Under the pieces are notes generated by a model that was given only the letters and a program-made list of their open reading frames with translations, searched no databases and was not told the DNA's origin. A DNA stretch of 64,000 bases. It comes from Prorocentrum cordatum. Lineage: Eukaryota > Sar > Dinophyceae > Prorocentrales > Prorocentraceae. Both the position numbers and the translations under genes were made by a program. Position 1 is the stretch's first letter. Each line of letters begins with the position of its first letter. Shown piece by piece: positions 19,247 through 29,190 of this stretch. The stretch spans positions 208,501 to 272,500 of the forward strand of contig CAUYUJ010009546.1 in the NCBI GenBank assembly GCA_963575745.1, read 5' to 3'.

Positions 19247-21385
19247 TCACATGCCCCAGGGTGCGTCGTCTGGGAAAACCCAATCGATGCACTGAAAACC
19301 GTGCGCAGTCAAGTCGGCAATTTCCTGCGCCTTTTCAGATGGCCGACTGGGCGCATCTGCCAAATTCAAATGAGACGGCACATACCAGAGATGCATTAAA
19401 TACGATTTCTGGCTTGCGAGAAGCCACAGATTGCCGATCAGACAGTTCCAATCGGATTTCCGCGAGCAACCCCGCACGAGAGCGCCTAGAGCACTGGTGT
19501 TGTCGACAAAGCAGATGATTTCCAAATCGGCGTGGCCGAGCTGCATTGCCCAGCGCAGCGCGCACACTGCGGCCATTAGCTCCCAAGTGCCAATCTGATT
19601 TTTCCGCCAGTGCGCCCATCTGCGGGCTCTTTCGGGCACATCAGTGGAAGCCCACACTTTGGCAAAAGGCGCGTGCAACACCCATGCCATTTTGCCAGCT
19701 CCCGTGGCGTCAGTGTGCAAAATGCACCTGCGCCGCTCGCGTGGATGCACAGGCACGCGCCGCGAGGGCGGCGATTGCAAAAACTTATGCCACCATGCGA
19801 GAGAGAGCCTGGTTCTACCTGCGATTCGACTCGTGCTGCCAGTGCTGTGGTAAAAAAGAGCTGCCAACGGCGCCCTGGCGCCCCTGCCAAAAACAGCGCT
19901 CGCGCCCCAACTGAGCCGCGATGCCAGTTTCTGCGCCTGCGCTGGCGAGAGGAAACCAGTGAGCAGTGCGTCGCTGATTTGGGAACTCCACAACTCGAGT
20001 TTTCCCCAACCGATTTGAAAATGTATCTCCTGGGAGACGTCATCAAAGTGGACGTCAACTCCGAGAATCGTCGCGGAAGGCTGTTCTGTGACAGCCTTCG
20101 CGGCGTCTAGTTCCCAGCCAAGGAGGTCTGAAATCACCTGCCTGGCTAGGCTTGCTGTACCACTGGGGCCGGTCAAGCTCTGATCGGCTGTGCCAGTCGA
20201 TTCATCGGCTGCGTCGCCTGCAAACAAGTCATCGACGAAGCGGAGGTAGAGCGCTAGGAAAATCTGCATCAGTACGACCTGAATTGCAAGCCCGAATCGC
20301 TCCCATCCGGAAACAGACGCCGACGCGCCAAACGGCATCGCAAGAAGCTGGAGACACTGGTCTTTCGCCAGTATTTCCGGCCAGGCCACCACTGCCAGAG
20401 GCAGATGCGAACTGCAAATGGGTAGTGTTTTAAATGCCTGCACGAAGTCGTCTTTGCGCCAGCGAATGCGGAACGGCACGCGGGGCGGAAGCTTCCAAAT
20501 TGAAGCCGCTAAAGAATCTAAGGTTTCAGGGAGCATCCTTTCGGACACCCCTGTGGCACCATTGGCGCCGGAAGCCGAAAAATCGTCCACGCACCTGACC
20601 TTCGGAACTCTGCCAGCGCTAGTGTTTTTCCAGCCCTGTGTGACTGGGAAACGCGGTGTCACGATGCAACGATCGATATTCAAGTGCCGAATTCGCGCTT
20701 TGCCTTCTCCGATCTCACGATCGCAGGCAGCAGCAAACCCAGCGGACACTGTTGCATCAACCTTAAAAGGCGCCGACGCTCGGCGCAGCATGGTGCAGTT
20801 CTGCTCCCGCGCGCTCGCAAGCAAGGATTCTTTTGTCACAGACAGGGTTGCGCCAACAGTTTGGGCGCGAACCCCACTAGAGGGCAACAGGCCTACTAAA
20901 GGGAAGCCGTGCTGCAAATGTTGCACCAATGCCGAATCTGGCCACTCGATCGAGTGAATCATCTCGCCTAGGAGGAGAAGATTTTTCCGGGGCCCCAAAA
21001 CTGCTTGGCAGTGGGCTGGAAGCTGCGCGTAGGCACGCTGCCAGACTGGCTCCGTCACTCGCTTTCTCTCAGCCCAAAACTCCAATGCTTCCGCGCGAGC
21101 GTGCTGCAACTCAGACCTAGACATCTTAGCGATGCGCTCGCACCCTGCCTCTAAAAACTGCGGCAGGCGGGGGGCTTCAGCGCAAACAGGCAAAGCACTG
21201 GCCCACTGCAAGTGGTCCCATGGACCCAGGCGATGAAGATCATCGCTAGCTAGAAAATCACGCACAGTGGCGCCAATCTCCTCGAGACCAGTTTTAAAAG
21301 GAACCGCTGCGCTGCCTGGCGAGGGCGAGGGGCTGTCCTCCTCGCCCGCCGAGCTGCCGTCTTCGTCGGGTGGCCCCGAACCCAC
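19247..21385 (-). CDS. Reverse transcriptase-RNase H of copy 4, open
   Basis: Open frame of 712 codons plus stop. RT shows KDDFVQAFKTLP (motif A), MPFGASASVSGWERF (motif B) and LRFVDDLF (motif C). The connection LASRLSWGASAVFGRGAR is followed by RNase H with ILHTDATGAG (Asp), WELMAAV (Glu), CFVDNTSAL (Asp) and LNLADAPSR. All catalytic acidic residues are present, so the ORF looks functional. It has no Met in its first 80 or so codons, starts immediately after the gag TGA in the same frame, and is therefore probably made as a Gag-RT fusion by read-through. Copy 2 supports this layout. Confidence 0.92.
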   Translation of the reverse strand: MGSGPPDEDGSSAGEEDSPSPSPGSAAVPFKTGLEEIGATVRDFLASDDLHRLGPWDHLQWASALPVCAEAPRLPQFLEAGCERIAKMSRSELQHARAEALEFWAERKRVTEPVWQRAYAQLPAHCQAVLGPRKNLLLLGEMIHSIEWPDSALVQHLQHGFPLVGLLPSSGVRAQTVGATLSVTKESLLASAREQNCTMLRRASAPFKVDATVSAGFAAACDREIGEGKARIRHLNIDRCIVTPRFPVTQGWKNTSAGRVPKVRCVDDFSASGANGATGVSERMLPETLDSLAASIWKLPPRVPFRIRWRKDDFVQAFKTLPICSSHLPLAVVAWPEILAKDQCLQLLAMPFGASASVSGWERFGLAIQVVLMQIFLALYLRFVDDLFAGDAADESTGTADQSLTGPSGTASLARQVISDLLGWELDAAKAVTEQPSATILGVDVHFDDVSQEIHFQIGWGKLELWSSQISDALLTGFLSPAQAQKLASRLSWGASAVFGRGARAPLAALFYHSTGSTSRIAGRTRLSLAWWHKFLQSPPSRRVPVHPRERRRCILHTDATGAGKMAWVLHAPFAKVWASTDVPERARRWAHWRKNQIGTWELMAAVCALRWAMQLGHADLEIICFVDNTSALGALVRGCSRKSDWNCLIGNLWLLASQKSYLMHLWYVPSHLNLADAPSRPSEKAQEIADLTAHGFQCIDWVFPDDAPWGM

Positions 21386-21388
21386 TCA
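21386..21388 (-). promoter_or_regulatory. In-frame TGA between gag and RT (copy 4), candidate read-through stop
   Basis: Codons run EKRRWK, TGA, VGSGPPDEDGSS. Gag and RT-RH are one continuous frame apart from this stop. The codon before is AAG in both copies; the codon after is GTG here and GGG in copy 2. Confidence 0.6.
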
Positions 21389-22371
21389 CTTCCACCGGCG
21401 CTTCTCCCAGCTGCTGCCGTGGGCGGTGGCGCGCGGACTCCGGGAGCGGGGGTGGCCCTTGCTCGCGCTGCCCTTGGGGCGCCTTTCGGGCGACCGCGGG
21501 CGCCTGTCATCGCCGCCCTTGTCGTTCTTCGCGCCCTTGCCGCCGGAGCTCGCGGTGGAGGGCCCCGCGCCTCGCACGTCAAGACCACCCTTGGAATATC
21601 CTTTGTGCGAACCCTTCTGCGCTCCGCCAGCCCTGGCGGTCTCGGCGAAGCGCCTCTCCACCTTGTCTCTGGCGTCCTTCAAGATGCTCCTGTCGATCTC
21701 AGTGAAAAACAATGTCAGGTCTTTTTCGTCTCTCTCGAGGGCCTGCGCCATGGCCTTCCGCTGAAGGACGTCGTACTGGAACGCTGTCCTGACGCCGCCG
21801 AGGTCTTCGGCAATGCGGATGATGTTGTTGGAGTAGGCAAAGAAATCTGACATCTTGCACGCCTTGGTGAGGATCAGCTTGAAACCCCACTCGTTCAGGT
21901 GCCCCATGAACGTCGCGAAACTGATGTAGTCAATCTTGTCCACCCATGCACCAGACCGCTTTGCGGCAGCAGACTGTTTCACCCTGTCCTCGTAGGACCC
22001 GTCGCCGATGATGGCATCCACGACTGGCGTGCGGCTCCACTGCGGGCGGTGGTGCTCGCGTAAGTCCTCGCCCTCTGCGGAGCCGACCCAGTGGCGGCCT
22101 TTGTCGTGGGCAATCTTGCCTGAAGCCTCGAACTTGGCCAGCACTTCCTCTGATGGGAGGCTGCCCCTGGCGAAATCTTGCATGCCGGTTTCGACCAGCC
22201 TGTCCTGCAGCTTGAAGCTGAGGCCTTTCGGCTTGCCTTTCTGCAGTGCTTGGCTTTGCAGTTCAGCAAATTGCTTCACGGCCTCGGCCATCCCGGTCAT
22301 GGATTCCGTGGCAGGCTGGAACGCGGCGGTAGGAGCTGGCAGGGCTGCCTGGGCGCACTTCGCCTGCACGC
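21386..22371 (-). pseudogene. Gag-like protein of copy 4, N-terminus deleted
   Basis: Homology starts at RVQAKCAQAALPAP, equivalent to RLQAKCAAAEPPAP of copy 1. About 115 N-terminal residues are therefore gone and A1 abuts the gene directly. The remaining blocks are GLSFKLQDRLVETG, GSLPSEEVLAKFEASGK, WVGSAEGEDLREHHRPQWSR, FMGHLNEWGFKLILTKACK and LGGVRTAFQYDVLQRKAMA. A basic Arg/Ser/Lys-rich tail (RPRSPERRPKGS, EKRRWK) ends at TGA 21,386-21,388. No internal frame break was seen. Confidence 0.82.
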
Positions 22372-22822
22372 GCAAAGCTCCTCACGAGGAGCAGTAGGCG
22401 CAGCCCCTTTCAGCAAACACTCCGGCTCCCAGACGCCACCGCGAAACGCAGAGGAGCCAGGGACACCTGGGGTCCCAGCCCCCAGGCGCCGCGGGCGAGG
22501 CGTGGGGTGCCAGCCCCCAGGCCACATGCGACTGAGGGCGACAAGCGCGCCCCGGTTGCACCATCTTGAAGGGAACACTTGGGCGGCAAGCTGCAAAGCT
22601 GCCGCCCCGCCACATTACTTCCGCCGTTTCGCGCAGAAACTCTTCCGCCGCACTGCCAAGGAACCGCTTCCCCCGCGAAGCAGGCAGAAGCGCGCGAGCC
22701 ACGCGCCCGCAGGCAGAGGCGTGTGAGCAAGGCGTGTGAGCAAAGAGGCGTAGAGGTGTAAACAATGGGTCCTGCGCCTCATGATTTTCCTGCTGCAGAA
22801 ATAAATTTATGATTCACGAAAA
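22372..22822 (-). repeat. Split direct repeat A1 of copy 4
   Basis: 451-bp 5' terminal repeat ending in hairpin 22,783-22,822 and then satellite (AGGTGACAGTTTCGCAGAG). Partner of A2 at 16,951-17,404. Confidence 0.93.
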
Positions 22823-23140
22823 AGGTGACAGTTTCGCAGAGCGCAGCCCCACAAGGAGCTGCGAGGTCTCGGCTGGATCCCCGACGCCGCCGCGCCTCCC
22901 AGGAGCCCACGACAATGGCAACAGTTGCGCATTTCACACCTCCCAGCTGGATCGGTTTACTCCCCGACTCCGCCGTGCCTCCCAGGAGCCCAAGAAAAAG
23001 GCATCAGTTTCGCAGTTCGCAACCCCCCAGGGAGCTGCGAGGTATCAGTTGGGTCCGTTTACTTCCCGGTTCCGCCGTGCCCCCCAGGAGCCCACGAAAA
23101 TGGCCCCAGTTGCGCAGTTCGCAGTCACCCATGGGAGCAG
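22823..23140. repeat. 102-bp satellite array, right block
   Basis: Three more units, with landmarks at 22,818 (GAAAAAGGTGACAG), 22,908, 22,990 and 23,092. Two units are shortened to 82-90 bp. The array ends near 23,140. Confidence 0.88.
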
Positions 23141-23665
23141 CGCAGGAGGAGGCACGAGGAGGGAGAATGAGAATTGAGAGATGTGCGACCGCAGCGCTCC
23201 ATCCAAAGCGAGAACCCAACGCAGGAAGGTTAGGGAAAAAGCAAAGCAAGTTTTAACAGTTCCTTCTGCACTGGCCCGAGAACTTGCCCGTGGAGGCCGA
23301 GATCGAGGAACCAACGCCAGGATCCGGCAAGGCCGAGCTCGGGCTGAGCTCGGGGTCCTGGGTTGCCGACCCCCCTCGTCGTCCGACCCATGGGAGGTCA
23401 GTGGCGCACGAGTAGGCCGAGGCGCCGGGTGTCTGGGGCCTCCCCCCAGGGGACTTCCTCCATATTCGCCCGCGCCTGGCAGCCCCGCCATTTGGGGCCC
23501 AGCGGCCTGGGATGCGGGGCTGTCCTGGGAGACGCTGCGGTGGCCCGGGACGTTCACAGCGCCGGCGGCGGCTGCTGCTGCGGCGGCGGGGGGGAGGTCG
23601 GAGGAGGCGGGAGCGGATGATCGAGGGGCAGTGTGATCGAGGAGGAGGAGAAGCAGGAGGCATGA
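23141..23665. other. Unassigned GC-rich spacer
   Basis: No domain-bearing ORF, RNA gene or clear repeat was seen. A GGCGGCGG-rich stretch near 23,560-23,620 grades into purine-rich sequence. Confidence 0.4.
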
Positions 23666-23689
23666 GGTGGAGGAGGAGAGAAGAGAGGT

Positions 23690-23739
23690 GAAGATGACGA
23701 CGGCGACGCTGATGATGGTGATGCTGATGATGATGATGG

Positions 23740-23789
<50 letters not shown>

Positions 23790-24500
23790 GTGATGGTGAT
23801 GATGAGGATGAGGATGAGGATGAGGATGAGGATGGTGATGGTGATGGTGATGGTGATGGTGGTGGTGATGGAGGTGGTGATGGTGATGGTGATGGTGGTG
23901 GTGACGGTGATGAGGGAAATGAGATGATGGTAATGGTGATGATGTTGTTGATGATGTTGGCGGTAACGGTGATGTTACTGATAATGGTTAAGATGAAGTT
24001 GATGTTGATGTTGTAGGTGTTTATCATGATGATGAGTATGATGGGTAATGTGATGTCGATGGTGACGACGGTGATTATGATGCTGCGGGGTTTTCTGACG
24101 ATGCTGTTGATGATGATGCAGATATTGATGCTGATGCTACTGATGATGCTGATTCAGTTTCTGCTGATGCTGATGACGACGATGCTAATGTCAGTGAAGG
24201 TGAAGGTGATGACGATATTGGTGCCGACGATGATGCTGTCGCTGTCGATAATGGTGATGATAGTGGTGATGATGTCGGTGGAGATGCCGAGGGTGATGGT
24301 GATTATGGTTTTGGGAACGATGGTTAGGACGAAATCGGCGGTGGTGATTGTGGATATAATGGTTATGCTGATGATGAGAGCGAACTGATGATGACATTGA
24401 CTCGTAGTGACGGTGGTGCTCAGGATGATTATGTTGATGACGATTGTGGTAATGATGATGACCATGGTATTTGGCATTATGATGACGATGAGAAGGGGAT
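23690..24500. repeat. (GAT/ATG)n trinucleotide tract with decayed flanks
   Basis: A nearly perfect core at 23,710-23,790, then GATGAG, GGTGAT and increasingly mutated GATG words out to about 24,500. Long Met/Asp or Ser/Pro frames here are artefacts of the repeat. Confidence 0.93.
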
Positions 24501-25214
24501 GATATTTGAGGTGGACGATGAGGGCAAGGAAGGTGGAGGGAGAGGGATGTATGGAGGAGGGAGGAACGAGGATGTAGGGGACATCACGGAGCATCGATGT
24601 AACAAAGTCCGGCGAAGGCTGAATCGAACCAGCACAGACCGTGAATGAAAGGTGTGGGAAATTCTTCTGAGACCATGCCTGGATCGACTTTTCGCAGCCA
24701 GACTTCGAAAGATCACAACTCAGTCTTGGCAGGTCGATATATCCCCAGGGCTTCCTTGGAAACGAACTACGCGCAATTTCAAAAGTCCTCCTCCTCCGTT
24801 TCTGACATCCAATCATACACATACTACGTACTACATAGTACGTACTACATACAATTTTTGTCATACTGCAACCGTCGTCTGTAGTCGTCCATAGTCGCAG
24901 TCATCGTCTCGTCGTCGCCACGGGGGAGATGGAGGAAGAGGAACTGGCGAGAGCAATGGGGAAGGGGGAAGGAGAACGGCTACCGGAGGGGAGGGGGAAA
25001 AGTTTGACTCGGGAAAGCCTTCGGTCGTTCGGGACGATTCGGGCCACCACCCAATGGCTGCGCTGGGGAGGCGGCCGAGAGGCACGAAGGAGGGTGAGGG
25101 ACAGGAGGAGGACTCAGAGGAGTGCTGAAGGGGGAGGAGGGGGGAGGAGGACAAAGGAGGGTCACCAGGAGGAGAAAGAGGTGCAAGGAGAAAGAAGCTG
25201 TTTCCATATGTTTG
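24501..25214. other. Unassigned spacer
   Basis: A purine-rich segment is followed by mixed sequence. A compound palindrome built on TACGTACTACATAGTACGTA lies at 24,826-24,850. No gene is supported. Confidence 0.4.
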
Positions 25215-25375
25215 TCTTTCTCGTCCTAATCCTTCCCTCCTAGTACTTCTCCTCCCGCTCAGTCCTCCCTTCTTTTCCTTCCTCCTCCCGCTTCCTCCTC
25301 CTCCCTCCTCCTCCTCCTCCTCCTCCTTCGCCTCCTTCTCCTCCTCCTCGTTTTCTCCTCCCTCCTCCTTGCGCG
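25215..25375. repeat. (CCT)n polypyrimidine tract
   Basis: CTC/CCT trinucleotides with few purines on the plus strand, densest at 25,300-25,372. Flanked on the left by AGG-rich sequence (25,085-25,195), giving a purine-to-pyrimidine strand switch. Confidence 0.9.
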
Positions 25376-26419
25376 AGAATTCTTAGGGGCTCATATGGTT
25401 CAAGTCAAACCGCACTGGGGACGCCGAAACACCCAGCTCCAGAGAGTCCCCCTGACATTGCCGTCTAAAGACGTGGAAGGTAGACGCTCCACGAGTCCAC
25501 GAGCGCTCGGAGATTCACGCCTCACCCTCAGCAAGCAGCAGCAAACGAGGAGAGGAGTAACGATATGGCGACAACGAACGTTGTTCGCTGGACTTGGCTC
25601 GCCAATCCTTGGTACCGGTCTGATCCCGTTGTGCTAGCGCACGGCATGAAGCATCATGCAGTTGCAATGGTCTTTAGGTATGTGCACGTCCCAAGGTAGA
25701 TTTGTAAACGACGAGTTCCTGGGCTGGAAAGCCGTTGGCACATGGTAGTGCGGTGTTACAGTGGGATGTGTTGATGGGCCGTTCTGGCATTCTTCACGGT
25801 TTTGGAGCCCTTGTCTATGTTTGTGAGCTGGTTGATGCAATTGGGCCGTGGGAGCACAGCCTTGGGGTGTGATGTCGTTTTCTTCAAGCCCTACTTCCCT
25901 TGTTCCTTGTGATTGGCGCTCTCTGGAGCGCTCTTGGCTGCAATGCGTGGAAAGCGCGTCTAGGATATGCTGTCATCTATCGTCCTGTATCGTTCCCGTC
26001 CTCATTCTCCCCACTCCCTCTCTCTCTCTCTCTCGTGTCTATTCCCGAGGCTTCGCGCTGGCGCGCTGGATGGGCGTGGGCCTGCTCCGCTGCCCCAGGG
26101 TTTTTTCGCCCCTCCCCCCCCCGCCCTCCACACTGGCCCTGGTAAACATGCGCGCCCGATCGAGCCCGCAGGCCCCATCCACCTCCGCGAAAACCGAACT
26201 GGGCTGCCAATAGACCCTCATGCAAACTCTCCAACGGAGGGGGGACGGGTGGAAGGGCGAAGCGAGCGAAGCAAGCGAGCAGAAGACACGAGCGTACATG
26301 ACCGTATATGATGATGACTTGCAAAACGTTAAAGAAAGCAGCCCAACACAAATATAAGCTGTGAACACTGAAAACCATTGATGCCATTGTAAACTGGTTC
26401 TGCTCCCGGCAAACGCAAC
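25376..26419. other. Unassigned spacer
   Basis: Only a short (CT)n run at 26,020-26,036 and a C-run near 26,112 stand out. ORFs here are short and without recognisable domains. Confidence 0.4.
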
Positions 26420-26799
26420 ATGTACGAATGTTGGGGAGCTTGCTGCGCTGCCGGGAGCCCTGCTGGGCCGACGTGCTCGACGACGACGGCGACGGTCCCG
26501 CGGCAAACGCCCCCGAGGGGAGCCCGTGGCGCCGACGACGGGCCTCAGCCCGCCTGCGCGGCCGACCAGGCGGGCGACGGCTCGGAGCGCGCGCACGCGG
26601 CTAGTGCCCCACGGGGGCGGCCCGCGACCGATGCGATGCGCCCTCCGCCCCACTCGCGGGGGCCGCCCCTGGTGGCCGACGCCCGCGCGCCCGGCGGCGA
26701 GCTGCTGGGACGCGCGCCCGCGGCGAGCGGCCCGAGGGGGCTGCCCGCGACGCCGCGCCTGCGGCGGGCGCTTGCCGGGGGGCCGACGCCGGCTGGACG

Positions 26800-27360
26800 T
26801 TGGCGGCTGAGGCTACACGCCGCGGTTGGAAGCGCTTGGGGCGGGCGGCAGCTGGCGCCGCTGGCAGCCGCCGCGAAGCGACCAGCGCCGGCGGCGCAGG
26901 GCTTGGCGCCGAACGTCCAGGCGCGGCGGCGGCAGCAGGCGCTGGCGACGCCGCGACGAGCGCCTCCCCGAGCGCCGGCGCGCCGCCCGCGAGCGCGTCC
27001 CCGGTGGGAGGCGGCCCCGGACGCAGCGCGGGCGTCCGCAGCGGAGATGCGGGCGTTGGCCAGGAGTGGCTCGTCCAGGGGCGCTGGACGGCTGCGCGGG
27101 CGTTCGCCCGCCCGTTGGGCGCCTCCACGGGAGGCAATCTGGGCGAGGCCAAGCAGCGGCTCGCGGACGAGTTGGCGGAGATTGGCGACGCACGCAAGTG
27201 GCCCGGGCGGTCGCGCACGCCGCGCGCACGCGGAGGCCTAAGCGTGGCTGATTCGCCGGCGTCGCCAGAGCGGTTCCGCCTCTCCGCGCGCGGCGCCGGC
27301 GCTGCGGCCGTGGCGGGGCGCGTGGCGCGGCCGCCCCCTCGCCAGCCTTGGGCCTCCTGA
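26800..27360 (+). CDS. Possible C-terminal exon of an unknown Ala/Gly/Arg-rich protein
   Basis: Not recognised. The 186-codon frame lies in a very GC-rich island (26,430-27,360) where several frames on both strands stay open. It is preferred only because its second half includes a helix-like LGEAKQRLADELAEIGDAR preceded by GQEWLVQGRWTAARAF, and because it ends close to where the GC-rich island stops. No signal peptide, membrane segment or catalytic motif is visible. It may equally be non-coding. Confidence 0.2.
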   Translation: MAAEATRRGWKRLGRAAAGAAGSRREATSAGGAGLGAERPGAAAAAGAGDAATSASPSAGAPPASASPVGGGPGRSAGVRSGDAGVGQEWLVQGRWTAARAFARPLGASTGGNLGEAKQRLADELAEIGDARKWPGRSRTPRARGGLSVADSPASPERFRLSARGAGAAAVAGRVARPPPRQPWAS

Positions 27361-28632
27361 AGGCCTGGGCGCGCGCCCAGCGCGCGTTCCCCCCCTCCCC
27401 TCCCCGCCCCCCCCTTCCCGCGCCCTCTGTCAGTTCGTTTCGTCGTCGTGGTTTCTTGCCAGCTGGTTAAAACATGCGTAGGCCACTTGTGCTGTGGCGC
27501 ATGTGACATTTCAGGATACTCAACCGCTATCCCTCCTTGCGGCCTCCCGCTGTCAGTTCTCCCTCTTTTCCCTCTCCACCCTACCTCCACAACCCAAACA
27601 CACCTTCACCCCCGACCGCGACACGGGTGATGCAGACGTGCTGTAGCTTTTCGGGATCGGCAAACGCACGAGCGCCAGTTTCGAACACCACCGAAATCTC
27701 GCCGCCACCCCCAAGCACGGTCCCGGCACCCCGCATGCCAGGAGTGCCTGCGGGTGCGCTCCCCCGCCCCTCCCCCGTTGTTCGGCCCCTCCGCCCCTCT
27801 CGTCCCCTCCTCCGTCCTGCGTTCCTCCTTACTTCCTCCCTCGACCTTTCCCCCCCCCCCCCCCGCCCGCGCGCACGGCGCCCTTCCCCGCTCCGCCGCC
27901 GGTCCCAGGCAGGCGCTGCGGGCCGGCGGCTTCAGCAACCTGTCCACCTCCTCGCTGTTCTGCAGCGGCCGGCGCGGGCGGGGCACCGTTGACTCCCCGG
28001 ACCCCGTCGACTCATGAACAAAAACAGCGACGGACGGTTTCTCGCTATTGTTACCCTCTGGGGGCCCTCCCAGGGCCCCGGGACCGCCAAGCAAATCTTC
28101 AGGATGTAAAGCCAATCTTGGTGGATTGCTCGAGACCACGTGGGGTCGTTCTCATGAAAAATCGTGACGTCGAGGGTCCGGATCCCAATCCGCGGAATGG
28201 CGATTTCTGATGTATGTTGGGAAGTTTCCGCCATCTATTTCTAGCTCCTTTGATTTCGATGTCCTCCGTGCTTCTTTGCCGTTGCCGTGTCCGCCACATG
28301 TTCGCGGAAATATCCGCCCTTTTTTTCCGAGACGGCAGTTTCCGTCGTATGTGTTCGCATCGTTTGGTGTGCATGTGCGACAATTGTTAGTGGGAGCACC
28401 AACCCAAATACGGCGGAACCGTTGGCGCTGCGGGGGTCGGCTGCTCGTCAGCCCAGACATGCCCGCGTCGTGAAAAACATCACCACGGGATGCGTTTTGT
28501 CCTTTTCGGTCTCCACCGGCCCTCGACGGGCCCCGGGACTGTCGAAAACGGGCTCGGGATGAAACACCAGTTGTGGGGAGATGGTCTGGACTTCAAGGGG
28601 CCTCGCGTTAAAAAACAGGGTATCAGACGTTT
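27361..28632. other. Unassigned spacer
   Basis: Contains a C homopolymer at 27,850-27,863 and short GC-rich inverted words (GGGGGCCCTCCCAGGGCCCC near 28,061). No gene is supported. Confidence 0.4.
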
Positions 28633-28958
28633 GAGAGAGTGACCTTTCGCTGGAGTGATCTGTGGTGCGAGGTCACACCGGGCGGGGCTAGGACGAGGAT
28701 AAATCTGTCCCAGAGCGATCCAGAAAGCTCTCAGAGCATTTCGGAACAATCTGAGAAGGCCGCGGCGTCCGAGACATCCCCAGGAGCCGCCAGATCTCAG
28801 AGATTCCCATTCCATCCCCGCCCGAATTGATCCTCGCCCTGGCTTCGTCTTACCACCGACGTGTTCCCCGCACTGGCCTTCAGGCCAGGACTTTGCCTCC
28901 CCCCCCGCGGCCCCCCGAGAGCTGCGCACCAGAGGTCACCCCCGGCAAAGGGCCGCTC
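28633..28958. mobile_element. TIR/fold-back element, GTGACC-GGTGCG family (copy 1, diverged)
   Basis: The left end has GAGAGTGACCTTTCGC and GTGATCTGTGGTGCG. The reverse complement of the right end has GGCCCTTTGCCGG and GTGACCTCTGGTGCG. About 40 bp pair imperfectly. Interior non-coding. Related ends occur at 31,556-31,712 and 31,940-32,520. Confidence 0.5.
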
Positions 28959-29084
28959 CTGCGTGCAGGCGACCGAACCCTTCTTCGGCGGGTCCGATCG
29001 CCGACAAGCGACGAGAGGGCGCATGGTTACACACTGTTCATGTCTCATTCTTCGAGGGTTCTTTGATTTTGTTGGGGGGCCAAG

Positions 29085-29190
29085 ATCCTTTCATTTCTAA
29101 TTGTTGTATCCTGGGCCTCTTCCTGGCCACTAGGGGGCCAGGAATAATTAGAAATGATCACAGTTAGAAATGAGCGCGATTAGAAATGAA
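29085..29190. other. AT-rich fold-back sequence
   Basis: CATTTCTAATT...TCCTGG at the left pairs with CCAGGAATAATTAGAAATG at the right around a GGCCTCTTCCTGGCC core. Two further TTAGAAATGA words follow at about 18-bp spacing. It may be a short TIR element; no target duplication was identified. Confidence 0.45.

Larger units (their letters stand above)
16786..22822 (-). mobile_element. YR retrotransposon copy 4 (Ngaro/PAT-like)
   Basis: On the minus strand the layout is A1 (22,822-22,372), gag with N-terminus deleted, TGA, RT-RH, YR, B1 (17,518-17,400), A2 (17,404-16,951), spacer 16,950-16,905, B2 (16,904-16,786). B1 and B2 are identical over 119 bp. A1 and A2 are about 98% identical over 451 bp, with one 3-bp indel. 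The target was a satellite GAAAA: flank CCCAG-GAAAA-AGGTGACAG rejoins the unit with no target duplication. This is the most complete copy; it lacks the gag 5' part and has one indel in YR. Confidence 0.9.

Noticed and set aside
24600-24660. tRNA-like T-arm word (GGTTCGATTC on minus)
   Set aside because: No matching acceptor stem or D/anticodon arms at the required distances.
26420-27590. 273-codon plus and 329-codon minus ORFs in the GC-rich island
   Set aside because: Composition alone keeps most frames open here; neither has helix or domain signals, unlike the weak case for 26,800-27,360.
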